A stretch of DNA of 64,000 nucleotides from Rhyzopertha dominica (GCA_025024175.1 QCXZ01000138.1:2418002-2482001), one strand, 5' to 3'. Shown: positions 23,170 through 35,640, counted from the first letter of the stretch. The notes: generated from the letters alone by a model not told the origin. Numbers and translations: made by a program.

Positions 23170-23690
23170 GGCGAGTATTATTGACCATATTATTACGTCA
23201 TGTACTGTTTTGATATGTAGTTCGAGCGTGGTCGATTGTAATATTTTTGATCAAGACATTGTGAAATGTTCTTGCGCACTAAAAGGAGCGAGATCTGAAC
23301 TGGTCATATATACATATGGAAACTTTAAAAAATTTCCTGAAGAGGCATTTTATGCTGAACTGTTGGGTAGCGGCCTGGAGAATATATTTGATGTTGCAGA
23401 TATTGATGACAAGGTTGACCATATGAAATACATTTAAATACTCTTTTTGATAGGCATGTCCCTTTGTGTACTTAAAAATTTAATAATCCCTATTCGCCTT
23501 GGATAACGGACAATATTGGACTTATGATGACATTGAGAGACCGAGCTAAGGTAAAATATAGAAAGAGTAGCACTGCTGCGGGCTGGTGGTCATATAGGGA
23601 TCTGAGAAATTTAACAATACACATACTTCAGTCCGTGCATATCAATACTTTGAAACTTTCAGCAATTATATCGGATTCCATTTAAGTAGA
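23170..23690 (+). pseudogene. non-LTR retrotransposon fragment (region between endonuclease and RT)
   Basis: Traces in order on the + strand: KCSCALKGARSELVIYTYGN and FKKFPEEAFYAELL, then IFDVADIDDKVDHM, then in a new frame LFDRHVPLCTLKN, then LMMTLRDRAKVKYRKSS, then YRDLRNLT. This is the characteristic EN-to-RT linker of Jockey-type elements (…R-x-Y-x-F...F...L...W...I-DIDEKV...LFD-HAP-R-x-V...RDRA-x-K-x-K...Y-x-LRN). No catalytic motif of either enzyme is included. Frameshifted and truncated at both sides. Confidence 0.65.
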
Positions 23691-23699
23691 TATTCCTTT

Positions 23700-25485
23700 C
23701 CAATTTTTTGTGCATCTGTGTACATCGGNATTGTCCTCTGCCTTTGCACAATTCATGCAAAATTTATTTCACACACCTAATATGTATAGTAATTTTCCTG
23801 TTTTAACCCCCAAAAGTATTCTTTCCGCGTATGTATTCAAAACTAAAACCTTCGAGTACCATCTAAGATGTCCCTAATGATAAAAACAAAAGTGTTGGCA
23901 GTTTTAAGAAGAGACACTAAATACAGATAATTTACGATCACAATGATCCATCTGCAAATTATAAAAGGATTGCAACAAGGGGTACATCTGCATAGTTTAC
24001 GAGCACGAAGCTCCGCCCCGCAAAGCATTAAAGGTTAACTCCCTCCGTGCTAAAATTGTTCAAATTTGATGCTACGAAAATTCATTATTTTTGCTGCGAT
24101 AAAGAAAAGAACAAATGTTTTGCGTATCAAATAGTCAACGAATTAGAATAAACTTGTAGCAAGAGATGTTCTTTAATTTTCCGTGTTTAATTAGACATAT
24201 TTTATACAATAATCATCAGGAATGCATGTGGTCAACAAATGATGCAACAGTCAGTTCCGGCTGTCAATTATTAATTATTTTATTTAATTTACAAAAAGGC
24301 ATACCAGGACAGAATGCAAAGTATGAGCTTTCATTAAATATTTACGAGAATTGACATAAATAAGTAAAAATAATGGATTAATAATACACAAATCACTGAA
24401 GTGTCAGCAACACAATTAGGACCTCAAGAAAATATTAGTTCTAATAGTTCAATAGGTTCAAGATTGCGACAATTGATGAAAAGCTCCACCAATAAACAAT
24501 CAAGTATAGAACCTAAAACTTCTTGTGGATCATTTTCCGAGATAGCAAAGTGAGGTTTTGTTGGCAGGACGCATTAGATGAAGCCTTTCTGAAAACAATT
24601 TATCACAGAAAACAGAACTGTAATAAAACGTAGCAAATCGAGTATGACACATTTCAGACTTCGCTTCCACGTGTTCAGCGCGCCTGGATCGGCCATCACG
24701 CTGTCCTGACCCAGTTTTCAAAATCGAGAAAAGCGAAATGTGCATTGCGGAAGTTATCGCGCAATCTTCTTAATTCATTCGTCGTTTTTGTGCTCATTTA
24801 TGTGCCAGCTTGCTTCCCGCAGCGAAATACACACTGCGAAAACTTTTCCAATCGATAACCAATTAGGTTCGTGGTGTAAGCTCGCGAAAGCAAACACTTT
24901 ATGGTCTATTTGAATCCGGGTATTTTATGTACATATTTGCGAGGCCGCAAAGCCGGAACGCAAAGGGCTTATCTAAAGCGGCTTGGATATTTCAACCCCG
25001 TACGTTGCGGTTAGTATTGTAGTTGTTTTGTTTAAAGATTTTAATTGGTTAGCTTGCACGCTACCCCCTGGCTTTTATTTATGTGTTAAGCCTTATTTCA
25101 ATCGGAAGCATGCAACTTTAAAATACATTCACAAAGGTCGAAGAGTTTGCTACCTTTTTAGACACTTTTCTAAAGGAAACACACTAAAAGCTGTTCACTT
25201 TCATTTTTTGATAAATATTGTAAANTTNGTAATAACTGAAATAAGTTGTNCAGAAATCTTAGGTAANCCACTTTATATTCTAAATACCATTCTGAATATA
25301 CGTGTACAAAAATAAGTTTGCGAAAATACTTTCAAACTAACCCAAATTAAAAACTTAAATTTAACTGTAACAATATCTGCATTAAATAAAAAGAATTTCT
25401 ACAATATCTATTTTGCTTTGCGAAACCGTACTCCATTCTAATCAATTCGATTAGAATTGATTAGAATTAATAGTTCAACCGTTCG
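23700..25485. other. no confident gene
   Basis: Nothing assignable. A GC-richer patch lies at about 24640-25010. Several N between 25225 and 25267 mark unresolved consensus. Three GATTAGAAT units, two direct and one inverted, form a small palindromic cluster at about 25436-25468. Confidence 0.35.
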
Positions 25486-25487
25486 AT

Positions 25488-25740
25488 CTAACTTATGTTT
25501 CTTATAATATCGTCTCCAAAGGTATTCACAAATCTTATCTAGAAACTCATCATCGGGAACATGATGTACTCTAAAATGCCTTTTCGCTGCTCTTCCACGT
25601 CATCTTTAATAATCTCTACAAGAGTAGCAGCATCTCTTTTATTGTACGAACAAAGATCTGGCCTCAAATCTTCCAAGTTTTGAGCGACCATTCCCAAAAC
25701 CCAATGACCCTCCATTAGCCGATCAGCTATTGTTACCATT
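25488..25740 (-). pseudogene. unidentified coding-like fragment with a frameshift
   Basis: On the - strand a 66-codon frame begins at an ATG at 25739: MVTIADRLMEGHWVLGMVAQ, then LRPDLCSYNKRDAATLVEII, then DDVEEQRKGILEY. It stops, but a one-base shift at about 25555 continues in the same style, PDDEFLDKICEYLWRRYYKK (to about 25490). Charged, helix-like composition and the smooth join across the shift argue for a decayed real protein rather than chance. I do not recognise the family; it could be transposon-encoded or a degraded host exon. No splice signals are evident at either end. Confidence 0.4.
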
Positions 25741-25744
25741 GAAA

Positions 25745-28205
25745 TTTTGAACTGCCTACACCAACATAAATTCGTTTATGTGATTCTCCAGAACAAATCA
25801 AAAGAGTAACCTATGTAAAAAACAAAATAAGTTTAAGGAATCTTACTTAAGCTCCTTTTCTGGTCACAAACGAAATCAGGTTCCCTTTGCAATAAAAAAC
25901 AAGGGTCGGCATTGTTGTCGTTTACCTATACATTCCCATATCCGTAAAATAACAGTACGAAAATATATCCAAATGACTTTACATTTTGTCTTACAGCAAG
26001 GTGGTTCATATGCTTCATGTCATTTTTTTTGCAAACTCTGCTCAGTTTTAACGAAATAAAGCATAAAAAGGGTGTATTTCGAGAAAGTTTATAGTGTGTT
26101 TATGTGTTTTCTCAAAACTAGTAGACATTTCCTTGAATGCGCGACCAAATTTATAGTGCCAATACGACGCGACCGGCACAATTTGTAGTTCTTCTTTTTC
26201 TTGGTAACACTTATGCAGACCAATAGATTAGTAGAGGTAATTAAATAGATTGACCCTTAAATCTTTGCGATTTATCTGTTGGGGAATATTTAAAATTATT
26301 AATTTATTCTGTGGCAATTTGGACTCCCATCGCTTCAGATTTGGTCGACTCATATATCGTATATAAATTTAAAACAGCAATCACGCCTTCTTATTTATCA
26401 AAAACACTGCACTGCGTTCTCAAAAATTCATTTGTATATGCCTGCAAATTTCGGACTGTGCTTACAATTTGTTACGCTGTATATTTTGTATAATTATAAA
26501 GAATAATATTATGGTACGGACGTGCCTCTGCAATATACTGATGGTCGGTATATTAAGAGCTTNGTTAATCCTATNTGGGATATTTAATTGAAAACGAACG
26601 AACCACCCGTTAATACCTATTCTAAAACATGTCGATTTTATTTCGGATAGGGCCACCTTACGATGTTACATTCAAAGTCCCCACCATATATCATAGTTAG
26701 AATTATGTTGCTTCGCCCCTTTGAATTTTGTAATTGATTACTCGCTAGCGTTGAATGTTACCTATCCAAAATTGTGTTTATCATCCAGGAATTTTACCTT
26801 TGGCGACACTTGAAATCGAAGGTTTTTGAAAAGCAACCAGCATTCTTGGTAGAATTACTTCCGAGAATCATTTTTTTCTAGTGAAGGCAGTTGATCCCAG
26901 AAATCTTTAGAAATGTCAGGCAAGCATTTGAGCAGCAAATAAATGTTTGTACCGATATATTAATTTTAAAATTTAATCAGGTGAAACTCGACGAAATTAC
27001 ACAAACAGCTTTTGATAAAACTGAAATAAAATAAAATTGGTCGTTAATTTTTTTCTATGCACTTTAGAAAGGGTGTTGAAAGACAAATTAACCAGTATTC
27101 TAAACAGCATTACAACAAATAAACATTTCAAGATAAATAAACGAAAATGTAAAATTGGTTAAAAAAATTGTAACGAAAGGTTAAACTCGCAGTATAGACT
27201 CTTACAAATAGCTTGTTATAAACTTTTATAGCCGCAAGTAATTTAGCATGCCCCCAAAATTACGACGAACATAAAAAGTTACAAGCCAATTAGTTTTCTA
27301 CGTTTCTATGTTACAGCTCCTGAGGCGTTTTTAGCATACCAATCAACCAGAACCAGGGGGCAAGTTTAAACGTGTTAATTATGTTACGAAACAAAAAATA
27401 CATATGGATGAAATACAATCCTAAAACTCCCTAGAATTTAACTGAGAAGTAGCAAAACAATGCAATGGTAGGGTTGTATACTATTAGGGGATATGTCTTC
27501 TCTGTAATATAAAGAAGAAAATCTTAAAGTCAGAAAGCAATTTATGAATTATCGCAATTCTTCATTATATACCTATTATAGACAAATATTAGCAAAACAT
27601 TGCAGCCCTGCCCTTAAAATTATATCGGTTATTCCATTGAAAACCTCTCTCTAAAGAAAATCATACCACAGGCCAGATAATATATAAATGGTGTAATCTA
27701 ATCCGACAATTTAATCTGCCTCTGGCAATATTACTCGAGCAAAGATCGTTCCTGATGAGAAATAAATTGCAACAGAAGTGCGAGGGAGAAAGGTAAAACG
27801 GCGGAGCTAGCCATCCAACTGTTGATTACAACCGGACGAATTTGTTCTGACGCTTTAAAATTCCATTATCCCTATCCCCGCCAGAGGTGTTCGGCTCCCC
27901 TCGTAAACTTTCCTTTGAAGTCGAAATTAGTGCAAACTGAACCGGCCATTGCATTGATGAACTGCCAACAATCAGGAAAAAAATTTCTAAGACTCTTTTT
28001 TACGGTGTTGTACAACGAAAACCCAGCATCAAGTGAGATAATATTATTTTGTTTTTAGCGGATTGACTTGTGTTAACTGTCAAAGGTTCTCTCTTTACAA
28101 ATCTGAGAAATATTATATCATCAATAACAGTCCACATCTTCTACATATCGACCACCAACGGGATGAATCTATCAATTTATGTGAAATCTGAGGCAAACAT
28201 CGAAA
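25745..28205. other. no confident gene
   Basis: AT-rich DNA, two N near 26564 and 26575. A GC-richer pocket at about 27770-27960 with a short open frame on the + strand (27822-28058) shows no recognisable motif. Confidence 0.4.
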
Positions 28206-28210
28206 AAAAA

Positions 28211-28285
28211 AACGCTTAGACCGAGATTCTAACTAGGACCTTCAAGTTCACGCCCTGGTACGTTACCGCTGCGTTATGCCTATTG
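28211..28285 (-). repeat. tRNA-like sequence (SINE head or tRNA pseudogene)
   Basis: On the - strand GGCATAACGCAGCGGTAACG (about 28260-28279) has the look of an A box with D arm, and GGTCCTAGTTAGAATCTCGG (about 28221-28240) is a B box one base from GGTTCGAATC type. The spacing is that of a tRNA. A run of T on the - strand follows (28203-28212), matching a Pol III terminator or the complement of an A tail. Arms pair imperfectly, so not a functional tRNA. Confidence 0.5.
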
Positions 28286-28294
28286 TTACACTAG

Positions 28295-29110
28295 GTTTCT
28301 ATAACGCTATTGTGTGATATGAACAAAAGATTAAAACATATTTACATCAAATAGTAAGAATTTTAAAAAATAAAGTTGTTGATAAAATTGGACATTCCAA
28401 GTTTCTCAATATTATATTGTTGCCGCGATCTAAAAAAGAAATCATACGATTATTCTACACAATAAATACAATTATAATTATAAATGTATGTATGTATATG
28501 TATGTTGAGGTGACCTGTAACCTTGTAAGGGTACGTAGGGTTAAAATAAGTTACAGTGTCCAAATCAATTTGGCAAATTATAATAAAAAATAGCAGCCCA
28601 GAACAAACAACGATACATTAGGTCTTTAAAAGCTACTTGTTAAAAACACAAGAAGGTTTCGTTTTAAAATGTGCTGATTGTGTGTGCAATAGAAATTCTA
28701 GTGGCGTCAAAAATTTAAATTTCGAAAATAGATCATATATTTTAAGACTAGCTTCGAAAATTTCATGCAAGTAACACTTGATGTTAAATGGATAACACTA
28801 GTATACTTTGAAATTAATTCAAGGTACCTATAATATTTGCTAACATTTATTTATATGGGAAAGTGTCAAAAATCTGCCCATTTTAGTTGATAATGTGATC
28901 AATGAAGGAAATCTCTCCGGGATGGAATCATACCCGATGTGGCAAATAAAAAAATAAATTATTTTCACAAAACTGAAAGTTATTGTGCAAAATCAGATTT
29001 ATAGATGTTGGAATTGGCTTGGAAATTATGAAAAAAACTAATTATTTAAGTTGGTAGCTAGGGATGTGTAAAAACGCTTATTTAAAAGATTTATCCATTG
29101 TGATACTTTC
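28295..29110. other. no gene; short TATG microsatellite
   Basis: A short (TATG)n-like run at 28483-28505 is the only defined feature; the rest is AT-rich and unassigned. Confidence 0.45.
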
Positions 29111-29111
29111 A

Positions 29112-29330
29112 TTGACAGTTCCACCAGGGGCAACTGAAAGAAGTTTCAGCACATACAGTTGTATACACTCAGGCTAAAATTGGACGGAGCTGGAAAATTA
29201 ACGTGTGTGTTTCATAACAGCAAGTGTAGCGAGAAGAAGGCATCCATGATGTAACAGAACCTATACATCTCAATTCTGGTGATTTCACCAGAATTTGACC
29301 AGGCTTAGATAGAGAGTCGAAAGAAATAAT
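29112..29330 (+). pseudogene. hAT transposase C-terminal (dimerisation domain) remnant
   Basis: LTVPPGATERSFSTY at 29112-29156 is a worn P-x-S/T-x-A-x(2)-ERSFS-x-L, the hallmark of the hAT-family C-terminal dimerisation domain. After a frameshift RLKLDGAGKLTCVFH (about 29172-29215) occupies the place of the following R-x-R-x-TM-x-x-x-RL-x-GL segment. Later stretches are too degraded to align. It is short, and rests mainly on the ERSFS motif. Confidence 0.55.
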
Positions 29331-29331
29331 C

Positions 29332-30410
29332 CCAGATAAGGATGCACATAGAAGTTCAAGATGACACGGATTCGAAGTAACCATATTATAATGAGTATTT
29401 TTATATGTTAAGAAAATCTAGATTTGTTATCAGAACTTCATATCTACGTTTCCTTTTTTATGTATTATCATCTACAAAAGTTTAAAGTGAAATAACCTGT
29501 TAAAAATACTTTTTTATTTATATTTTGAGAGTTACAGATTTATTCCTATTGTATTTAAGTTTTGGCCAGCTTCCAAAAAAATTAAAACCTCACTCAAAAA
29601 TTAGATATGTCCTTAATAAAGTATCCATGATACGATGCTATAAATAAAATGTGCATTAGTTTAGAGAAATATTTTCAACGACTAAATGTGAATATGTACT
29701 TTATATCGTATGCTAGTTCGATCAACTTGAGTCCTTTCGTTAGCTAGATAGGTATGGGTTTATAGAAATTAAGAAATATCGCAGCAGTAAACTGCAAAGT
29801 ATTAAAGCCAACCATTTGCAGTGCTACGCCCTAGTGGCTTGCTGTAAATTGCAATTTAACATTCCCATAAATCCAACCTCTATTATAACAAAACAACGAA
29901 AAATTATGCAGAGGCGCGAAACTTTTACGGCACCCTCAGAGTTTTATATTTCTCTTATATGTCTCGTGAGGAAACTTAGCATTATCCCGCTATGGCGTTT
30001 TGCTACATTTTCGGTGTCATTTCCCCCTGCGCAATTTTCCACCTTTAATGGCGGTTGCGAGATATTTGGGAAAGCGGCACGCAGAATTTAACTCTGGGGC
30101 GAGTTTAATTCAATCCACTTACATGCATGTTATCCAAGTGGAACGCCGAATTAGTTTTGCCAGAATTCTTGTCTGATGGAGGCGAGGTGGTCCGGAAATC
30201 AAATTAATGGTGGCCTGAAATGAACAGATTGTTAGATTACAGAGATTATATGAATTTTGGGCTAGCGGATTATGAATGAGGACAATGCTTTTACTATAAA
30301 GGAAGAAAGGAACAATGTACTTCTGAGATCATACAATTATATAAGTAATGTAATTTTGTAGGTATAGACTAAACAAGATAGGAACGTGATGGTTCATGTT
30401 CGGAGGATGC
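29332..30410. other. no confident gene
   Basis: About 29810-30230 is richer in G+C with a 91-codon open frame (+, 29816-30091) lacking any recognisable motif; it may be conserved non-coding host sequence. Otherwise AT-rich. Confidence 0.35.
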
Positions 30411-30414
30411 TAAC

Positions 30415-30520
30415 TATCGGTAGCTTTGTAGAAGATTTGGATCTTCGCCTGGTTTCAGCAGTGCGATAGTGTTAGTCTTCCTAAAGTTTGGAGGTGGTAG
30501 ACCTGATTCCAGCATGCAGC
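30415..30520 (-). pseudogene. reverse transcriptase fragment (fingers motif)
   Basis: On the - strand MLESGLPPPNFRKTNTIALL continues LKPGEDPNLLQSYR before a stop. This is the W/F-(R/K)-x-A-x-IALLKPGKDP-x(3)-SYRPISLL fingers motif of non-LTR reverse transcriptases, of the wording seen in R1/I-type and related elements rather than in the Jockey-like copies elsewhere in this window. Only about 35 codons can be recognised; upstream sequence to about 30720 is suggestive but unclear. Confidence 0.6.
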
Positions 30521-30524
30521 TAAA

Positions 30525-31730
30525 TGAAGTAATGATCTACCATTTTATGGCAGATCTAGAATACTTAGTAGTTCCAATTATATTCTACCAACAGGTGAAA
30601 CTTTTCCACATCGAACATAGCTCGGGCATTCGTCCACCTTTGTAATTGTAATAGTCGTAAATGCTCTGCACATTGTTGCATGTCACGTTTAGCCTGCTGT
30701 AGTTAAGAGAAGCTGATTTGCTATGGGTTTCACACTAAATGATGTAATATGGATAAGCGTTCAGTTTACTAATGAGTTACTGAGCTTTCCCGCAGGAACA
30801 GGTGAAATTAATACTCTCGATAGTTTTCATTCATCGCTGGCTCTCCCCTGATAACTGTTTGCTTCAAATGAAGAAGCAAGTACGTATTTTTCAGAAATCC
30901 TTGATAAATATTTCTTTTGGCTTAATTAGATTATACAAAACCTTTCAGTTCTTTGAGACCGGGTCGATCCATCTGATAATACGATATGAATTTCAACTAA
31001 GTATAGAACTAACGATTAGTTGTAATCACTTGTTTGGATATACCCATAAATAATGTTGTACTGAGTGGTTATAAATGCTTTTCAGCTTTAGGTCTCATAA
31101 AACAGAATTCACCGAAATTCTACTATCCATTATACCGGGTATTCCAAGACCAGTTTTCATTAAGAAGAATATCGGGAAGCAATGATTGAAGCAACTTTCT
31201 GGAAATTTGTAGGTTATAGTTTCATGTTGGATTCATTCCATTTCAAATATTTTAAGATTTCTACCATTTCCGGGTATACAGGAAGTTGATGCATTGTTAA
31301 TTTAAATGTTAATTATGACATTTTTAGAATCCTGGCAGAATTTCATTATCACTTTGTTGATATGACATGTGGTCTCAAGCTTACTGTTTTGTGATTATTT
31401 TAAGGTTTTTTGAAAATTTTGACGTTTGCGACGTACTTGAAAAATTAATATGTTCAAAACAAAACAACCTAGAGAGATGCGGTTTAAAAAATTCAATTCC
31501 AAATGAATTTTCAACATTACTAACTTACAACTATTGATGGAGAACTCAATTTACAGAATTTCTATCTCGGTTAACTTGTTTTTTTTAAGAACACCCATTT
31601 TTATTAAGGTATATTGGGGTCTATTCTTGAACGTTTAGGAAATGTTTGCGATTTTTTTATTTTTGTGAGTTAAAACACTTTGCATAAAATTAAGTAGGCT
31701 TTGGTAGCTGTTTTTCTGGTAGAGTGACAG
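30525..31730. other. no confident gene
   Basis: No assignable coding sequence, RNA gene or repeat. Confidence 0.45.
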
Positions 31731-31734
31731 CAGA

Positions 31735-32417
31735 GAGATTCTGTGCTGTTGTATAGTTACTTGTTACCAACAAACTAAAATTTGAAGTACATCGGTATAT
31801 TAGAAACGGTTTTCTTAACTTTTATACTTATTGTGAATGTGATGAAATAGTCGAACGGACTTGCCGAGTTTATGCAATAGATGTTATAAGAAGATTGTTG
31901 AAGAACTGCATTAATTTTGGATCGTTTTTACAATAAACAACAAAAACTAAACCTGTGGCAGGCGATGTAGATACAGAAATAACATTTATAGCATACTTCA
32001 ATGGACATCCTTGCAGAAAACAGAAAGAGATTTAGGTGCATCTAAAACAAGCACAGAATTCTGCAAAAGAACAAATGATACGCTTGCATGGTAAAAGAAA
32101 GTATAAAAAGTACCGTTGCAAGAAAACTCGTACGCAATACAAAAGCACCATAGAGGCATTGCAGAAGGCTACTGATGGTGTACTGACATATAATTATTCA
32201 ATTGTAGTAAGATTAAAAAAAAATCTGTGTGGAAGAGGTAATTAGGAAACTAAAGAAACTCTACTAGATGTGGTATGCCTGAATAGATCAGATGATGAGC
32301 TAACCAACCTAATGAAGGAGCACTTAATAAACCACAAGAGATTGATCGACTAGGCTGAGGGTACTGAAGCTGCTTTGCAGAAATACAAACAAGAGCTGGC
32401 GAAATATATTTTTTCAT
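31735..32417 (+). pseudogene. long single-frame decayed coding stretch, family unknown
   Basis: One frame can be read for about 227 codons with only about six stops, fewer than half what such AT-rich DNA should give by chance. Readable blocks include CECDEIVERTCRVYAIDVIR, ITFIAYFNGHPCRKQKEI, HLKQAQNSAKEQMIRLHGKR and, past a stop, VCLNRSDDELTNLMKEHLIN and LQKYKQELAKYIF. The later part is charged and helix-like. I do not recognise the family. It could be the remnant of a transposon protein. No ATG, splice sites or promoter were identified. Confidence 0.35.
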
Positions 32418-32419
32418 GA

Positions 32420-33765
32420 ATATTTTGTATAGAAGCCTTTGCATTACATACTTCGAATTCACCATATGCTAACCATTAATCAGTAGCTCTTAGTTGCCAA
32501 AATTTCATTGAAATAGTCTTTGTTATCTCAGTGTGGGTGAGGCAAAGTATTATGTATCCGTATTCGTCCGACTCGATGATCTGCGAGACGCTAAGATACC
32601 AATTCTAGCGAGAAAACACAATAAAATATGAGCGAACCGAAATACCTAGTTGCTAAAATTGGATTTCTCGTCCTTTCCAACGCACTTTGTTATTGCCTCC
32701 GCGTCGTCGACGCGATAAAAGAAAACATCGAGTAATCCACCGACATTATTTCTACCGAGAAAGTTTCAGAAATCCTTGATTGTGGGCCCTACAACTTTAT
32801 TTACGGCTTTCCACACAACGAAGTTCTTGCATGGATAAGTTTTACCGTGGTACTTACTCGACAGCAGGGAACTTACGGATTGGCGGTTTGGATTTACTTT
32901 TTGTAGCGTGGAAGTTGCCAAAGAGCTCCACCTAGCTATGTTCTTGCTGTGCTAGAAACCTTCGGAGGTGGAGGACCTTTTTGATATAAAACTGAAGCTG
33001 TACCGGACACACCAACTCATCTGATACCTGCAGCAATACGAGGAGCGTGAATGGTGATGTTTTGAAAAAATGCTTGAAACAACCGGTTCGTAATAGATCC
33101 TGCTAAAATAATCCTGACACCCCTAACAAATAGCAGCAAAACAAACAGTTTTCATGATCATTTCTCTTTTTCACCAAACGCAGTGAAATATTGCTAGTTT
33201 TAAACTAAACAAATTTATAACACGACCTGAGTGTAATTTGCACGGCGTTCGTTGGAAAATTGATTTTAGCGTCAGTCGTAATTTATTCTGACTGTTATTT
33301 ATGCGAATTGGCGACAAGATAAAAAATACCATCAATATTTAACTACGATCGCGAAACGGTCCTTTCAATTGGTAATCAAACATTTACACTGGCTCTAGAG
33401 ACTGACAAAGTTTGTTTTATCTTAATAAGCTCAACCTTATTATACCCGTGGTGAACAGAAAGTGGGTTTTTCACTAATTTTTCTGAAACTACAAGCCCCG
33501 CTAAACAAAGCTTGTTGTTTGAAATAGTGTCAAATCAGATTGAACTTAGATGTAAAGTGCAACATCTTCTGCTTCAGTGATCAGCGTTGGATTCCCTCAA
33601 GAACGTAAACGTGTAATCTTTGCGATCCTGATTTAATGAATTCAACGACGACACATAGTAGTGCCCACAGTTTTCTATAATTTATAGCTGTTTCTGAAAC
33701 AGATGTACTAAATTTCCGGTTAATCATTCGTATGTCTTTATAAATGGAATAAGTTAGGTCATGTT
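32420..33765. other. no confident gene; partly GC-richer
   Basis: About 32560-33110 is richer in G+C and gives short helix-like translations, none recognisable. The remainder is AT-rich. Confidence 0.35.
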
Positions 33766-33767
33766 CT

Positions 33768-33880
33768 TTTAAGTCTGGATGTTTTATATTTGTTTACGAA
33801 TATTCGAATTGAGTTGGCGACTGATTCTGTTGAACGCTATTGAGAGACAATTGCAAACACGAAAAAAGCTATTCTTAGAC
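33768..33880 (+). pseudogene. Penelope-like reverse transcriptase scrap
   Basis: LSLDVLYLFTNIRIELATDS (33771-33830) followed by VERY-stop-ETIANT matches the LDV-x-SLFTNIP-x-(D/E)LA-x(4)-E-x-RW segment of Penelope-like RTs, which holds their first catalytic aspartate (in LDV). Only about 35 codons survive, with a stop in place of the W. It is separate from the three terminal-repeat copies at 15-23 kb. Confidence 0.5.
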
Positions 33881-33919
33881 ATCATAACATTTATCATCTG
33901 GTAAAATATATACATATAG

Positions 33920-34320
33920 GTAATCCTGCCCATCATGACATACGGAGTCAAAAGTACCGCTACCACCAAAGCTATAACAGAAGAAGCTTAAGCAACGCAA
34001 ATGTTGGGCAAAACTGCCAAAGAAACAGAAAATACACGGACAGAACTCTTAGTGGGAAGGACAATCACAAAAAGAATAGAAATATTTATAATGACATATT
34101 CATACCAGAGTAGAAGAACGTATATGTATTAAAAAGCCTAGAAAATTAACAGTAACAAGTACAAAGTAGGAAGACCATGCTACACGTGGATAACAACGGT
34201 GTAGGGAACCAGCTAGATCAATATAATTGAAGAAAACTGGTCAGAAATCGCAAGAGACAAGGAAACAATAAATAAAGAAGTCTATATGCATTCCCAGACA
34301 TCAGCTCGTCCAAGGAAGAA
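33920..34320 (+). pseudogene. RTE-like non-LTR element C-terminal remnant
   Basis: LPIMTYGVKSTATTKAITEE (about 33928) then ATQMLGKTAKETENTRTELL resembles the LP-x-LTYG-x-ETW-x-LTK...RAM-x(2)-MLG-x(3)-RD-x-I-x-N block found in insect endonuclease-reverse transcriptases. GRPCYTWITTV (about 34171) followed by IIEENWSEIARDKE (about 34228) is the GRP-x-T-RW-x-DDI...NW...A-x-DR block near the C-terminus. Stops and frameshifts throughout. The RT core is missing upstream; the adjacent Penelope scrap is a different family. Confidence 0.65.
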
Positions 34321-34324
34321 CAAG

Positions 34325-34885
34325 AATAAAGCAGCCGAATTAAGCTACCATCCAACACATAAAACCGTATTCGCTAGTTGGGTGCACGCTGAAAACCTCC
34401 CCATTCCAATTCTCAAACTCCTGTAACATGCGCTACATGGGAGCCCGCTTGCAAGTTGCGTATCACCCGTCTATCCCAGCATAGACATAGCCGAAACGAT
34501 GGTATATGCGGGAGCGGCAGAAATGCCTAGCGTACGCTGGTTCAGTCAATCATTAAATTAATTTTTAATGCTGGCTACTGTGTTTGTAAAAATATTTTCA
34601 ATGGGACTCCCTCATCACCAGTATTTGCAGAATTGGTGATGAATACTTTGTTATGTTCTGCTTCCTTTCTAAGATCCTGCAAGGACACTGTATGTCCATT
34701 TCATTATAGACAGGCTATCACCTATGTTGCGCTCATAACTACCTACGATTTTCGTCTTCAGAGAATGTTTCGTATTAGAGCAGATTAAAATTACTTTGAT
34801 TTTAGTATTTAGTGTCTAGGCACCCTATAGTATTGAAATACAATAATTTTGTTTTAAATATTTCCCTTTTCCCATACACCACACC
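34325..34885. other. no confident gene
   Basis: 34340-34540 is GC-richer but has no recognisable coding or RNA feature. Confidence 0.4.
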
Positions 34886-34889
34886 GTGA

Positions 34890-35640
34890 ATGATGTACTC
34901 GATGCTATCAGTTATATAAAAAAAAAGTACTGTCGTGGTTCAAGATGTCAAGTTTTGGGTGCTGTTTCTGTTGTTATATACTACTTAGTTATCAGTAACT
35001 GCTTGGAAAAATCCGTTGAACTTATAACTGGAAAAGCGCTAAAATAATTCCCATACCTAAGAACTCTTGTCCTTTGAGTCTGCAATCGAATACTTGAAAA
35101 AGTATCTTATAATAATACCCCACAAATCAGTCTGGTTTTAAGTCCAAACATAATACTATTCCTCTGGTAGGTGTCACATGACATCTTTCGAACTTATACG
35201 GGTAAATTAGCAGCTCTTATTTTGTTACATTCCCCGAAGGCCTTCCACATAACTACTGAATTACATTTTAATTAACTAAGATTGTGTTTTGCGATGGAAG
35301 ATTATGAACCTTCATGAACGTATATCAAGTTGTGCCACAGGGCTGTATACTTGGTTCTTTGTTATTCACTTTGTATACGATTTCGCATGCCCGCTACTTT
35401 AGATCCAAATGCTGCTACATCTAAAGAGTTGCTATTTAGTAGGAATAGTGGCCAGTAGAATATAGAATAGTGCACCATCTCGTCGTCAGGTTCAAAGGTT
35501 ACTCAAGGCACTATTGCACTAACCTCATATGTTTAATACAGGCATCCCAGCAGCGTCAAATCATGTTTCGCTAAATTATTGGAAAATATGTCAATAAACT
35601 GATCAAATAACTCTGCTTGTTATGCAAATTTTATTTCCTT
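34890..35640 (+). pseudogene. decayed non-LTR reverse transcriptase
   Basis: On the + strand: WKSAKIIPIPKNS (about 35030-35068), the fingers motif; QSGFKSKHNTIPLV (about 35129), the Q-x-GF-x-(P/K)-x-(H/R)ST motif; a heavily worn motif A (PEGLPHNY for KAFDT-x-H, about 35236); and QVVPQGCILGSLLFTLYT (about 35326-35380), motif B. Catalytic residues are largely lost and several stops lie between blocks. Wording differs from the copies at 5-7 kb and 47-49 kb, so it is another family or an older copy. Confidence 0.7.
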
